A stretch of DNA of 64,000 bases from Rhizobium lentis. GTDB lineage: Bacteria; Pseudomonadota; Alphaproteobacteria; Rhizobiales; Rhizobiaceae. A program made the translations under genes and the position numbers. Every line of letters begins with the position of its first letter. Positions within the stretch are counted from its first letter, which is position 1. Where the stretch lies: NCBI RefSeq assembly GCF_014200175.1, contig NZ_JACHBD010000001.1, positions 868,001 to 932,000 of the forward strand, given 5' to 3'. Positions 43,434-51,782 of the stretch are shown piece after piece. Below the pieces are notes generated by a model. That model was given only the letters and a program-made list of their open reading frames with translations, did not search any database and had not been told where the DNA came from.

Positions 43434-45218
43434 TCAAATTCTTTCCGCCAGGGAGACGGTGAAAATGCCCCACTGGTCGATGCGCTGTTCGATCTTGCGG
43501 AAACCGGCTGCGGCGACCAGTTGGTCCATTTCTTCTTGCGTCCGCCGCCGCATCACCCAGGCTTGGCCGCCGCGGTGGGAGGTCAGGGCGCGGGCGATCA
43601 TCTCCAGTTGCGGATGCCATGGCTGGTTGGTGTAGACGAGCAGACCACCGGGCCGCATCGCGCGGGCGATCCCGTTGAGCGAGGTAGAAATCATCCCGTT
43701 GTCGGAGAAAAGCTCGTAAAGGCCGGAGACGATTGCGAGATCCGGAGCCGGCGTGATTGCAGCCAGCCCCTCGCCGTTAAAGGCATCCTGCTGGTGAAAG
43801 CTCACGAAATTACTGAGGCCGCGCGTGGCAATGCTGTTGCGGCCGGCGTCGACGTTGATGGGGGAATAATCCTGCAGTCGCGCACTATCGGGACGCACGG
43901 CAGCCGCCTCGATCGCATCGAGGACATACCGGCCGTGCCCAGCCGCTATGTCGAGCATATGAGTGCTGCGGCCGGCTGCTTTCAGGCGCTGCAGCCCGTC
44001 CTCGATCAGCTCCTGCAAATGCAGCTTGCGCTGCCTGATGCCGCGCCAGCCGATCGCCTCGAGGAAGACCTTGTCAATCAATCGCCCGCCGGGACCGAGC
44101 CCCCGCGGCTTGTTCTCATAGACGTAATCGAGCGTCGAACCAGAATCGAAACCGGTCTTGACCCCGATCTTTATGCCGTCCGACACCAGCGCGCCGAGCC
44201 TGATGTTGAGACGGCTGAGCGCCCAGTAGATGCCGCGTGGGGACGTGGCGTCGAGAGGGCTGGCGAGCCGGTCGGCCTCATCCTTGGTATAGCCCTGGAC
44301 ATGGGCAGTGCGAAGATCAGCAGGCGCCCGGGGCTCGGCGAACCGCGCATCGATGAAACGGCGGACCTCGGCGAGCGCAATCGCGCGATCCCTCTCGCCC
44401 AACGTGTCATGATAGAAGCCGGCAAGCACATGCCGCTCCTTGATGCGGCTGCCGAGGTTTTCGTAGAACCGATGCTGCGGCGCGTGTCGCACCACCCAGT
44501 CACTGCCGGAGATCAGCAGCTGGGTCGGAACCGTGATGGCACGGGCGTCATCGACGACACGGGCCGCGGCTTCGTAAAGCTGCAACAGAATGTTGGAGGC
44601 GATCGGCCGGGTGATCAGTGGGTCGGCTTCAAAGGAAGCGATGCGCTCCGGATCGTGCGTCAGAAACCTCGCCTTGACGTAGGAATTGACGAAGAATGTC
44701 CCCTTGAGCTTCTCCCAGAGCGCAATGCCTTCTCTCGCAAAGGGCACGTAGAGCTTGACGCTGAAGGCGGGTGAGGCCAGCACGAGCGCACGGATCTGTG
44801 GCGCATAGTCGTGCACCCAGGTGGTGGCGAGGACCGCGCCTACGCTCTGCGCAATAACAGCGATGTTTTCAACAGCAGTACCGCTTGTCTCGCTGACATG
44901 GCGGACGAAGCAATCGAGATCACGCACCGAGGCAGCGAAGGATGGCGAATAGCCGCGCTCTCCCGGTGAACGTCCGTGACCGCGTGCGTCCCAGGCGTAC
45001 AAGGCAAAATTATCGAGACCGAGCTCGGTGGCAAGATGCGCGACCCGGCCGCTATGCTCGTGGCCGCGATGGAGAAGAATGATTGCGCCCTTTGGTTCAG
45101 CGCCGGTTGCGGGCCAGACCCGATAAAAAAGACGAGTACCGTCATACGACACAAATTCGGATTCCCGCACTGGTCTGGCCGTCGAGGACGGTTGCACGCT
45201 GTCGGCAGTTTGCAGCAC
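43434..45218 (-). CDS. Fused alpha/beta-hydrolase and methyltransferase (YnbC-like)
   Basis: About 595 residues. There is no ATG near the start; GTG at 45218 (LQTADSVQ after it) has GGAG 8 nt upstream, so I use that; the open frame extends to a TTG at 45302. The N-terminal half is a lysophospholipase-like hydrolase: IILLHRGHEHSGR, YAWDARGHGRSPG, nucleophile in AQSVGAVLAT, and GFYHDTLGE. The C-terminal half is a SAM methyltransferase with LDIAAGHGRYVLDAI and PDLAIVSGLYELF. E. coli YnbC has the same fusion. Likely acts on a lipid made by the divergent CDP-alcohol transferase. Confidence 0.84.
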   Translation of the reverse strand: MLQTADSVQPSSTARPVRESEFVSYDGTRLFYRVWPATGAEPKGAIILLHRGHEHSGRVAHLATELGLDNFALYAWDARGHGRSPGERGYSPSFAASVRDLDCFVRHVSETSGTAVENIAVIAQSVGAVLATTWVHDYAPQIRALVLASPAFSVKLYVPFAREGIALWEKLKGTFFVNSYVKARFLTHDPERIASFEADPLITRPIASNILLQLYEAAARVVDDARAITVPTQLLISGSDWVVRHAPQHRFYENLGSRIKERHVLAGFYHDTLGERDRAIALAEVRRFIDARFAEPRAPADLRTAHVQGYTKDEADRLASPLDATSPRGIYWALSRLNIRLGALVSDGIKIGVKTGFDSGSTLDYVYENKPRGLGPGGRLIDKVFLEAIGWRGIRQRKLHLQELIEDGLQRLKAAGRSTHMLDIAAGHGRYVLDAIEAAAVRPDSARLQDYSPINVDAGRNSIATRGLSNFVSFHQQDAFNGEGLAAITPAPDLAIVSGLYELFSDNGMISTSLNGIARAMRPGGLLVYTNQPWHPQLEMIARALTSHRGGQAWVMRRRTQEEMDQLVAAAGFRKIEQRIDQWGIFTVSLAERI

Positions 45219-45417
45219 GGTCTTCTCCAATTCTGCTTGGTGGATGGGTTGCAACCATTGGCGCAACAGTGATTTGAATTCATTGCAGAAGTCTAGTCGC
45301 AAATGTAAGTCTTATGCGAGAACCAGTGTGAAGTATGGGCTTGCCACAACGACGACGAACTGCACCGCCGGAGCCCGGATTGATTTTTCCGATACCACGA
45401 AAGTTCACTGAGGTAGC

Positions 45418-46029
45418 ATGTCTATTTATCAATTGAAGTCCGGATTTCAGAATATTCTTCGCCCACTCGTGCGCTCCCTCGCGGCGCGAGGTATAACCGC
45501 CAATCAAGTGACGTCTATTGCCGCCGCCGTCTCGGTTGCACTTGGCCTGTTTCTGAGCGTCGCGCCGCTTCCGCATTGGTTCCTGCTGGTGCCTGTATGG
45601 TTTCTGCTGCGCATGGGCCTGAATGCCATAGACGGCATGCTCGCCCGCGAACATGGGCAGAAGAGTATTTTAGGCGCTTATCTGAACGAGATTGGTGATG
45701 TCGTGTCGGATGTCGCCTTGTATTTGCCCTTTGCGCTGATCGATCCGAACGGCTTGATGCCGGCATTATCGGTCATATTTCTCTCGGCGCTGACGGAATT
45801 TGCCGGCATCCTGGGCCAATCGGTCGGAGCAAGCCGGCGTTACGACGGACCGCTGGGTAAGAGCGACCGTGCGGTGCTTTTCGGCGCCCTCGGCATCTAT
45901 GTCGGAGTTGGTGGCGGGTTTGCGGGATGGACCTCGTGGCTTTGGGCAGTGGTGGCTCTATTTCTCATCTGGACCATCATCAACCGTATCAGCGCCGGTA
46001 TTCGCGAGGCGCAAGCGGCCGCTCGATAA
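45418..46029 (+). CDS. CDP-alcohol phosphatidyltransferase (YnbA-like)
   Basis: A 203-residue membrane enzyme that would transfer a phosphatidyl group from CDP-diacylglycerol to an alcohol. The family motif reads DGMLARE-x7-GAYLNEIGD, so the third Asp of D-G-x2-A-R-x8-G-x3-D-x3-D is Asn; from memory this Asn is shared with E. coli YnbA, whose N-terminus also begins like MSIYQLKSGFQNILRP. SD GAGGT precedes the ATG. It is divergent from the hydrolase-methyltransferase operon across a 199-bp gap. The alcohol substrate is unknown; inositol or glycerol phosphate are possible. Confidence 0.86.
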   Translation: MSIYQLKSGFQNILRPLVRSLAARGITANQVTSIAAAVSVALGLFLSVAPLPHWFLLVPVWFLLRMGLNAIDGMLAREHGQKSILGAYLNEIGDVVSDVALYLPFALIDPNGLMPALSVIFLSALTEFAGILGQSVGASRRYDGPLGKSDRAVLFGALGIYVGVGGGFAGWTSWLWAVVALFLIWTIINRISAGIREAQAAAR

Positions 46030-46176
46030 ACGCGGAGCTGATCCGTTCTCCACTTGTGACGTGACCGGGAAGCTGCGCCGAACTCTGCTCGCTCTTTTCA
46101 ACTATACGTTAAGTAAGGCTGTATTTTTTCGCGCACCTCTCTTGAAAGCACAAAAGCGGTGCTTTATGTTTCCGTG

Positions 46177-47316
46177 ATGGCAATCACGAGCAAGACACCG
46201 CACCCATCGCTCCTGCGCTACATGCTGGCTCCTGACGAGCAGGCCCGGCAAGCGCTCGACGACACCATTGCCGCGTATCGCAGGATGATCGGGATCCTGA
46301 CCGAACTCGTCGACGACAGGGCCGGCGCCAATCTCGTCGTCCTGCATGAGCTTGCCTATGAAACCGTTCGCGAGCAAACGGGTCTGCCGGCAAGACTGGT
46401 GACACTCGGCCTTCGCGATTTCGCAACCAATCGCGGCACCATCGCCGACCCGCCGCAACTGCCACTCGACGACAAGCTCTTTGCCATCAAGGGACCCGCC
46501 GACCTGACCATCGCCACGGTGCACGGACGCGTTGCCGTGCCCTTCGATGTCGCCGGATATTCCCGCGGATGGGAGAGCATTTTTCCGGCCTACCTCGTTG
46601 CAGGACCGGATCATTACGAAATTCATATCGGCGTCACGCCGAATTCCGCTCGTATGGAGGAAAACATGACGAATGAAGGCATTCTTTCACGCATGGGCCG
46701 CCTGATCGCGGGTATCGCGAATGCGGCGATCGACAAGGCGGAAGGTGTCAACAAGATCGCCGTGATCGAACAGGCGATCCGCGAGATCGATGCGGCGGCG
46801 GACGAGGCCCGCAGCGACCTCGGCAAGGCGCGCGCCGAGGAATACCGCATCCAGAGCCGCAAGGATGAAATCGCCGAAGACATGAATGCGCTCGATGGGA
46901 AGATCCGCTTGGCGGTCTCCTCCGGGCGCGACGATCTCGCAAAGGCCGGCGTCGCCCGTCAGATCGATCTCGAATCCCAGATCGCAGCACTCGACAAGGC
47001 GCTGGCCGATGCCAGGGACCAGGTGGATGAGGGCCAGAAAGCCCTGCAGGCCGTGCTCGCCACGCGCCGCGAGGCCGACGCCCGTCTTGCCGATTTCAAG
47101 CGCAGCATCGCCAGGCATCCCGAAGAGGCTCTCGCGGGCCACAACAGACCGACGCCGGGCGCGGACGCCGCCCGCGCCGCCGCGGCGGTCTCGCGGCTGA
47201 CCGGCGTTCCATCAGGCGAACATGCCCATAGTTCCGAACTGGACGAACTCGACCGATTGCACCGCGAGCAGGCGATAGAAGCCCGCCTTGCGCGCTTCAA
47301 GGCGGATAACCGGTAA
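46177..47316 (+). CDS. PspA/IM30-type protein with TnpB-like N-terminal region
   Basis: One uninterrupted frame of 379 residues from the ATG at 46177. Residues about 170-379 are a PspA/IM30 (ESCRT-III-like) coiled-coil protein: MTNEGILSRMGRLIAGIAN, then EQAIREIDAAADEARSDLGKARAEE and a long helical region; expected to bind and remodel stressed membrane. Residues about 8-155 look like the N-terminal domain of IS605-type TnpB/OrfB: LHELAYETVREQTGLPARLV, then IATVHGRVAVPFDVAGYS and DHYEIHIGVTP, with no RuvC nuclease part. GGAGG 5 nt before the in-frame ATG at 46666 allows a separate PspA start. I cannot tell whether a fusion, two products, or PspA alone is made. The first 60 nt lack a strong ribosome-binding site. 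Confidence 0.7.
   Translation: MAITSKTPHPSLLRYMLAPDEQARQALDDTIAAYRRMIGILTELVDDRAGANLVVLHELAYETVREQTGLPARLVTLGLRDFATNRGTIADPPQLPLDDKLFAIKGPADLTIATVHGRVAVPFDVAGYSRGWESIFPAYLVAGPDHYEIHIGVTPNSARMEENMTNEGILSRMGRLIAGIANAAIDKAEGVNKIAVIEQAIREIDAAADEARSDLGKARAEEYRIQSRKDEIAEDMNALDGKIRLAVSSGRDDLAKAGVARQIDLESQIAALDKALADARDQVDEGQKALQAVLATRREADARLADFKRSIARHPEEALAGHNRPTPGADAARAAAAVSRLTGVPSGEHAHSSELDELDRLHREQAIEARLARFKADNR
46656..46668 (+). promoter_or_regulatory. Strong internal ribosome-binding site and start for PspA
   Basis: GGAGG (46656-46660), a 5-nt spacer and ATG (46666-46668), in frame with the upstream TnpB-like region. It is a much better initiation site than the one at 46177, and it coincides with the expected N-terminus of PspA-like proteins. 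Confidence 0.75.
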
Positions 47317-47321
47317 CGCCG

Positions 47322-47969
47322 ATGGGACTTTTTCTCGCTCCTGAATGCCTTCCCTTTGCGATCGCCGCCGCCGTGCTTGCCGGTCTGACCGTGATCGAGA
47401 TGCTCGCGACCGTCATGGGTTTTTCAATCACCGAGCTTCTCGGAAAACCGGATTTCAACGGCCATGACGGTTTTGCCGGTTACCTCTCCTGGCTCAATGT
47501 CGGCGGCGTCCCCCTGCTCATTCTGCTGATGATGGCACTCGGCTTCTTCGCTATTGCCGGTTTTGCAGTACAGGCGGTCGCCGGCGCGTTCTGGGCGCCG
47601 CTGCCCGCCGCTGTCGCCGTCGTTCCCGCCTTGACGGTCACCTTCCCCATGGTCAGGGCATCGAGCCGCACGGTGGCGCGGATCGTCCCGCACGACGAGA
47701 CCTATGCCGTTGATCTCGATACCCTCATCGGCCGGACCGGAGAAGTGTCGCTTGGGCCGCTCGATCAGGGACTGCCCGGCCGCGTCCGGGTCAAGGACCA
47801 GCACGGGAACTGGCATGTTCTGAGAGCCAAGGCGGCCAAGGGCCAGGAGCCGCTGAAGATCGGCACGCAGGTTCTCCTCGTCGATCGCAAGGCAGATGTG
47901 TTTATCGCCATTCCAGCACTGGTGGACCCCATCGGTGCAAGCAATCAATCTTTCAGGGAGCAGCCATGA
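47322..47969 (+). CDS. yqiJ: YqiJ-like membrane protein with OB-fold
   Basis: A 215-residue inner-membrane protein with two or three N-terminal membrane segments (FAIAAAVLAGLTVIEMLATVMGF, VPLLILLMMALGFFAIAGFAVQAVAGAFW) and a C-terminal OB-fold domain (GEVSLGPLDQGLPGRVRVKDQHGNWHVLRAKA, QVLLVDRKADVFIAIPAL). This is the NfeD-like partner of YqiK flotillins. It starts 5 bp after the PspA-like gene and overlaps the flotillin gene by 4 bp, fixing the operon order PspA - YqiJ - YqiK. The operon probably organises membrane microdomains or protects the membrane under stress. Confidence 0.86.
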   Translation: MGLFLAPECLPFAIAAAVLAGLTVIEMLATVMGFSITELLGKPDFNGHDGFAGYLSWLNVGGVPLLILLMMALGFFAIAGFAVQAVAGAFWAPLPAAVAVVPALTVTFPMVRASSRTVARIVPHDETYAVDLDTLIGRTGEVSLGPLDQGLPGRVRVKDQHGNWHVLRAKAAKGQEPLKIGTQVLLVDRKADVFIAIPALVDPIGASNQSFREQP

Positions 47970-49687
47970 TGTACGACATTCTTCTACCGGCCGGCATTAG
48001 CATCGTTCTGATCTTCGGCATCGGCTTTGTTCTCGCCTCGCTTTACACGCGCTCCAGCCGTGACGAGGCCTATGTCCGCACCGGTCTCGGCGGTCAGAAA
48101 GTCGTGCTCGACGGCGGCTCTGTCGTCCTGCCGATCTTCCACTCGATCGCCAGGGTAAACCTGAAGACGCTGCGCCTCGAAGTCCGCCGCGGCGAAGGCG
48201 ATGCGCTCATTACCAAGGACCGCATGCGGGTCGATATCGGCGCCGAATTCTATGTGCGTGTGAAGCCGGACGCCTCCTCGATCGCGCTTGCCGCCCAGAC
48301 GCTCGGCAGCCGCACCAATGACGCCGAGGCACTGCGCATCCTGATCGAGGCGAAATTCGTCGACGGCCTTCGCTCGGTCGCAGCGACGATGAACCTCGAC
48401 GCGTTGCAGGAGCAGCGCATGGATTTCGTCAAGGCGGTGCAGGAAGCGGTGGGCGCCGATCTCCAATCGAACGGTCTCGAACTCGAATCCGTGTCGCTGA
48501 CGCGCCTCGACCAGACTGATATCAAGCATTTCAACGCCAACAACTTCTTCGATGCACAGGGTCTGGCGGCACTGACCCGCATCACCGAGAGCCGCAAGAA
48601 GGAGCGCAACGAGATCGTCCGCGACACCGAAGTCGCCATTGCGCAGAAGGATCTCGAGGCCCGCCAGCAGTCGCTCGCCATCGAGCGGACGAAGCGGGAA
48701 GCCGAGCTCAGCCAGGAACGCGACATCGCCAATAAATCCGCCGCGACGCGCGCCGAAACCGCTCAGCAGGAGCAAGCGGCAAAACGTGCCGAAGAGGAAG
48801 CCCGCATCGCCTCCGAGCAGGCGATCGCCGAACGCGAGGCAGCTGCCAAGCAAGCCCGCGAAAGCGCGAACATCGATGCGGCCCGCGCCGTCCAGCAGCG
48901 TGATACCGAAGCCAAGCGCGACCTTCAGATCGTCGCCCAGGAAAGCGCCATCGCCGTTGCCAACAAGAGCCGCGAAGAGTCCGAGGCGAAGGCGGCTGCC
49001 GAAACGGCCCGCGCTACCGCGATCGCGGCAGAGGAAAAGGTCGGCACCGCCAAGGCGATCGAGATTGCCGAGCGCGAAAAGCAGATCGCCGTGATCGACG
49101 CGCGCAAGAAAGCCGAAACCGAAGCGACTGCCGTAACGGTCGGCGCCGAGGCCGAGAAGCAGGCTGCAATCGACCAGGCGGAAGCCATCAAGACGCTCGC
49201 GACCGCCGAAGCGGATGCGGCGATCATCAAGGCAAAGGGCATTCTCGAAACCGGCCGGGCTCAAGCTGAAAGCGAGGCCCTGCTCAACGAGGCCCGCAAC
49301 AAGCTCAGCCAGACCATCATCGAGTTCGAAATCACCCGCGAGCGCATTCGCATCATTCCCGAAGCGCTTGCCGAGGCGGTCAAGCCGATCGAAAAGATCT
49401 CCGACATCAGGATCTTCGACACCGGTGGCATGCTCGGCCGCGGCGGCGCGAACGGCGACAGCGGTATCGGCATGGGCGACGGGCTGGCCGGTCAGTTGCT
49501 CGCCTACCAGGCCAACAAGCCGATCCTCGACAAGCTGTTGAAGGAGGCGGGTTTCGAAGGCGATAATGCGATTTCATCCCTGCTTGGCAATCTCGACAGC
49601 GCCAAGCCCGCCGCCTCTCCCGTCGTACCGGCCGCGCCCGCCGCACCGGCGCAGGCGGTTATCGCCGCTGCACCTCCGAAGGATTAA
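47966..49687 (+). CDS. yqiK: Flotillin-like protein YqiK
   Basis: A 573-residue flotillin. One N-terminal membrane helix (LLPAGISIVLIFGIGFVLASLY), then an SPFH/PHB domain (QKVVLDGGSVVLPIFHSIARVNLKTLRLEV, DRMRVDIGAEFYVRV), then a coiled coil of about 280 residues rich in Ala, Glu and Lys, with many E-A repeats, and a C-terminal Gly/Ala/Pro-rich tail (GMLGRGGANGDSGIGMGDG, AAPAAPAQAVIAAAPPKD). It forms scaffolds at the inner membrane. Operon partners YqiJ and the PspA-like protein strongly support this. The E. coli homologue is of similar length. Confidence 0.93.
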   Translation: MMYDILLPAGISIVLIFGIGFVLASLYTRSSRDEAYVRTGLGGQKVVLDGGSVVLPIFHSIARVNLKTLRLEVRRGEGDALITKDRMRVDIGAEFYVRVKPDASSIALAAQTLGSRTNDAEALRILIEAKFVDGLRSVAATMNLDALQEQRMDFVKAVQEAVGADLQSNGLELESVSLTRLDQTDIKHFNANNFFDAQGLAALTRITESRKKERNEIVRDTEVAIAQKDLEARQQSLAIERTKREAELSQERDIANKSAATRAETAQQEQAAKRAEEEARIASEQAIAEREAAAKQARESANIDAARAVQQRDTEAKRDLQIVAQESAIAVANKSREESEAKAAAETARATAIAAEEKVGTAKAIEIAEREKQIAVIDARKKAETEATAVTVGAEAEKQAAIDQAEAIKTLATAEADAAIIKAKGILETGRAQAESEALLNEARNKLSQTIIEFEITRERIRIIPEALAEAVKPIEKISDIRIFDTGGMLGRGGANGDSGIGMGDGLAGQLLAYQANKPILDKLLKEAGFEGDNAISSLLGNLDSAKPAASPVVPAAPAAPAQAVIAAAPPKD

Positions 49688-49692
49688 TTTCC

Positions 49693-49800
49693 TAATGCAT
49701 GTCGGTCGGAAGTGTACAGCGGTTCCGGGACAACGACATGCATAAGAACAAAGAGCTAAAGCGCGTCGCATGAATCAAATTTGATGCGACGCGCTTTAAT
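49693..49800. repeat. RIME1-like double-palindrome element
   Basis: A 108-bp unit with two large palindromes. The outer arms of the first are ATGCATGTCG (49695-49704) and CGACATGCAT (49734-49743). The second has a perfect 15-bp stem, TAAAGCGCGTCGCAT (49757-49771) and ATGCGACGCGCTTTA (49784-49798). The length and two-palindrome layout fit the Rhizobium-specific intergenic mosaic element RIME1. It separates the flotillin gene from the convergent phosphoesterase gene and may also act as a bidirectional terminator. Confidence 0.75.
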
Positions 49801-49819
49801 CATGCGCGAAACCGGCCGG

Positions 49820-50560
49820 CTACCGCAGCCAGCCGGTCGCCAGCCCACTCGCCCAGTCGGGCCGGCGGTTTTCCGCCGCCAATCTCGACATCGCAAGATT
49901 GTCATAGGCGACGTTCCGGAACTGCCACGTCCATCCCGCGGGCGCCTTTTCCAGAATAGCATAGCCGGCCAGCGGATGGCCGGCTTCGACCTTGTGGTAA
50001 CAGGGCAGACTGTCGTCATAGGCTGGGCAGCCGACGCTGCCGGGATTGACGATCAGCCGGCCGTCGGAGAGACGAACAGCGCGCGGGAGATGGCTGTGGC
50101 CGCAAAGGATCAGCGGCAGGTCGATACCCTCGGCCAGCGCCTCGATCGCTTCAATCGGCTTCGGGAAAACAATGCCCTCCGGCGAGACGGACTCCAGCCA
50201 GTAGAGATTGTCGTCTTTCGGCGTTGCATGGCAGAGATAGACCTCGCCGCGATAGACGGCATCGACTGGCAGGCTGCGCAGCCAGTCGAGCTGCGATGGC
50301 GACAATTGCCGATAGGCCGCCGCATCCGAAGCATGCATGGAAGCTGCATCCTGCTCGATCAGATAGCGGTCGTGATTGCCGCGCACCGTGGTCAGGCCGA
50401 GCGGCATCAGCAGATCCGCTGTTCGGCCTGCCTCCAGCGGTCCGCTGAAGACATCACCGAGATTGACGATCTCCTCAATGCCTTCCGCGCGAATATCGGC
50501 GAGCACCGCCTCGAGCGCCAGGTGGTTGCCGTGGATATCGGCGATGGCGGCAAAGCGCAT
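49820..50560 (-). CDS. Calcineurin-like metallophosphoesterase
   Basis: A 246-residue cytoplasmic phosphoesterase of the YfcE/MJ0936 type. Metal-binding motifs are in order: DIHGN (Asp8, His10), GDVFSGP, GNHDRYL, CHATPKDD and GHSHLPRA. It begins directly after the hiuH stop (0 bp gap), so it is the last gene of the ureide operon. Its substrate could be a nucleotide or phosphodiester; a role in purine degradation is suggested only by position. Confidence 0.86.
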   Translation of the reverse strand: MRFAAIADIHGNHLALEAVLADIRAEGIEEIVNLGDVFSGPLEAGRTADLLMPLGLTTVRGNHDRYLIEQDAASMHASDAAAYRQLSPSQLDWLRSLPVDAVYRGEVYLCHATPKDDNLYWLESVSPEGIVFPKPIEAIEALAEGIDLPLILCGHSHLPRAVRLSDGRLIVNPGSVGCPAYDDSLPCYHKVEAGHPLAGYAILEKAPAGWTWQFRNVAYDNLAMSRLAAENRRPDWASGLATGWLR

Positions 50561-50917
50561 CTAACTGCCTCGATAAGTGGAATAACCGTACGGCGAGATC
50601 AGCAGCGGCACATGGTAATGCGCCGTGACGTCGGCAATGCCGAAACGGATCGGCACGAGATCAAGGAACGCCGGATGCGGCAGCGGCGTGCCGCAGGCTC
50701 TGAGATAATCGCCGGCGTGGAAGACCAGTTCGTAGGTTCCCATGTGGATATTTTCGCCTGATAGAATCGGGCCGCCGTCGACCCGGCCGTCAGCATTGGT
50801 CTTGACCGTCTTCAAATGCCTGCGGATCTCGCCCTCGAGCTGGAAAAGGTCGATCCTGAGGCCTGCAGCCGGCTTGCCGAGGGCGGTGTCGAGAACATGC
50901 GTGGTCAATCCGGTCAT
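50561..50917 (-). CDS. hiuH: 5-hydroxyisourate hydrolase
   Basis: Transthyretin-related protein of 118 residues that hydrolyses 5-hydroxyisourate, made by PuuD, to OHCU. The catalytic features are the N-terminal [14 protein letters not shown], the Arg in [30 protein letters not shown] and the C-terminal YRGS tetrapeptide that closes the active site of enzymatic members. It overlaps allA by 4 bp and the phosphoesterase gene follows at 0 bp. Confidence 0.96.
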   Translation of the reverse strand: MTGLTTHVLDTALGKPAAGLRIDLFQLEGEIRRHLKTVKTNADGRVDGGPILSGENIHMGTYELVFHAGDYLRACGTPLPHPAFLDLVPIRFGIADVTAHYHVPLLISPYGYSTYRGS

Positions 50918-51423
50918 GAGGCTGGCTCTTTGATGACAAAGGGGGTTTCGAAGAAGAACTCCTCCAGATTATTGCCTGGTCCGTCGCGATCGACGACCAG
51001 GAAATCGGAGGCTTGGCCAAGCGCCATTAGCGGATGATGCCAGACGTTGCGGCGGTAATTCACCCCCTGGTCCCCGCGCGCCAGAAACACCTGCGGCCGG
51101 CCGGGGCGACCACCTTCATCCTCTGAAACGACGACGAGAAAGGGCCGGCCGGAAACCGGCGAGAAGCTCTGGCTGCCGAAAGGATGACGTTCCATCATAT
51201 CGACAGCATAGGGGAAGCTGCGCGGCTGCCCGCGAAAGAGGTTGATGATGACGCGCGCGCCCTCACCCGCCGCCTCGGCCGCCGCCAAGGCGTGAAAACG
51301 CTCGGTGGTGCCGCCATTGATCAGCCGCATCGAGGCTGGATCGGCTTCGATGACTTCGCCGAAAGGCGCGAAGGCCAATCTGGTCAATGGACGGATGTCA
51401 AGAAATTCGGGCAACGGCTTCAC
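50914..51423 (-). CDS. allA: Ureidoglycolate lyase
   Basis: A 169-residue cupin-like enzyme releasing urea and glyoxylate from ureidoglycolate. Family pattern: [55 protein letters not shown] and [15 protein letters not shown]. It overlaps hiuH and the HepT-like gene by 4 bp each. The enzyme that would make ureidoglycolate from allantoate is not encoded in the window. Confidence 0.94.
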   Translation of the reverse strand: MKPLPEFLDIRPLTRLAFAPFGEVIEADPASMRLINGGTTERFHALAAAEAAGEGARVIINLFRGQPRSFPYAVDMMERHPFGSQSFSPVSGRPFLVVVSEDEGGRPGRPQVFLARGDQGVNYRRNVWHHPLMALGQASDFLVVDRDGPGNNLEEFFFETPFVIKEPAS

Positions 51424-51782
51424 TCGCCTTCGGCATGCCAGTGACGAATGGCATCGATCTCGACAAGAAGTTCCGGCAGCGTACGATAGGTTGCCTCCCA
51501 GATTTCGGAGGGATCAAGGGCGAAGACGTCTTCGAGAATGCGGTTGCCGGTGCCGCAGATTTTCGTCCACGGCAAAGTGGGATGCTCGGTGGCAAATTCT
51601 GGATGGGTTACGAGCAGGCGGGATGCAGCCGCGCCGATGGTGAAGTGGCAGAAGGCAACCGCCTTGAAAGTGAGATTGTCCTCGGCGAAGGCAGCTTCAT
51701 CCATTCCGCCGACAAAATACAGCGCTTCGGCTGCCGCCTTCTGCATTTCATTCAGGTAGTCGATAGCACGATGCTCGCTCAT
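51420..51782 (-). CDS. HepT-like (DUF86) protein without catalytic residues
   Basis: A 120-residue all-helical protein in the middle of the ureide operon, overlapping both neighbours by 4 bp. The pattern [22 protein letters not shown], then [20 protein letters not shown], and the C-terminal PELLVEIDA align with HepT/DUF86 toxin-type RNases. In the catalytic R-x4-H-x-Y motif the residues here are Gly79, Glu84 and Val86, so RNase or tRNA-AMPylation-linked activity is not expected. No MntA-type nucleotidyltransferase is next to it. Its role is unknown; a structural or regulatory adaptor for ureide enzymes is a guess. Confidence 0.8.
   Translation of the reverse strand: MSEHRAIDYLNEMQKAAAEALYFVGGMDEAAFAEDNLTFKAVAFCHFTIGAAASRLLVTHPEFATEHPTLPWTKICGTGNRILEDVFALDPSEIWEATYRTLPELLVEIDAIRHWHAEGE

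Noticed and set aside
45418..46029. Asn in place of the third motif Asp in the CDP-alcohol transferase, as a sign of an inactive enzyme
   Set aside because: As far as I recall, E. coli YnbA has the same Asn, so this is a subfamily feature and not a lesion.
46177..46665. A complete IS200/IS605 element at the TnpB-like region
   Set aside because: There is no RuvC part, no TnpA gene and no recognisable element ends; only the N-terminal domain is present and the frame continues into PspA.
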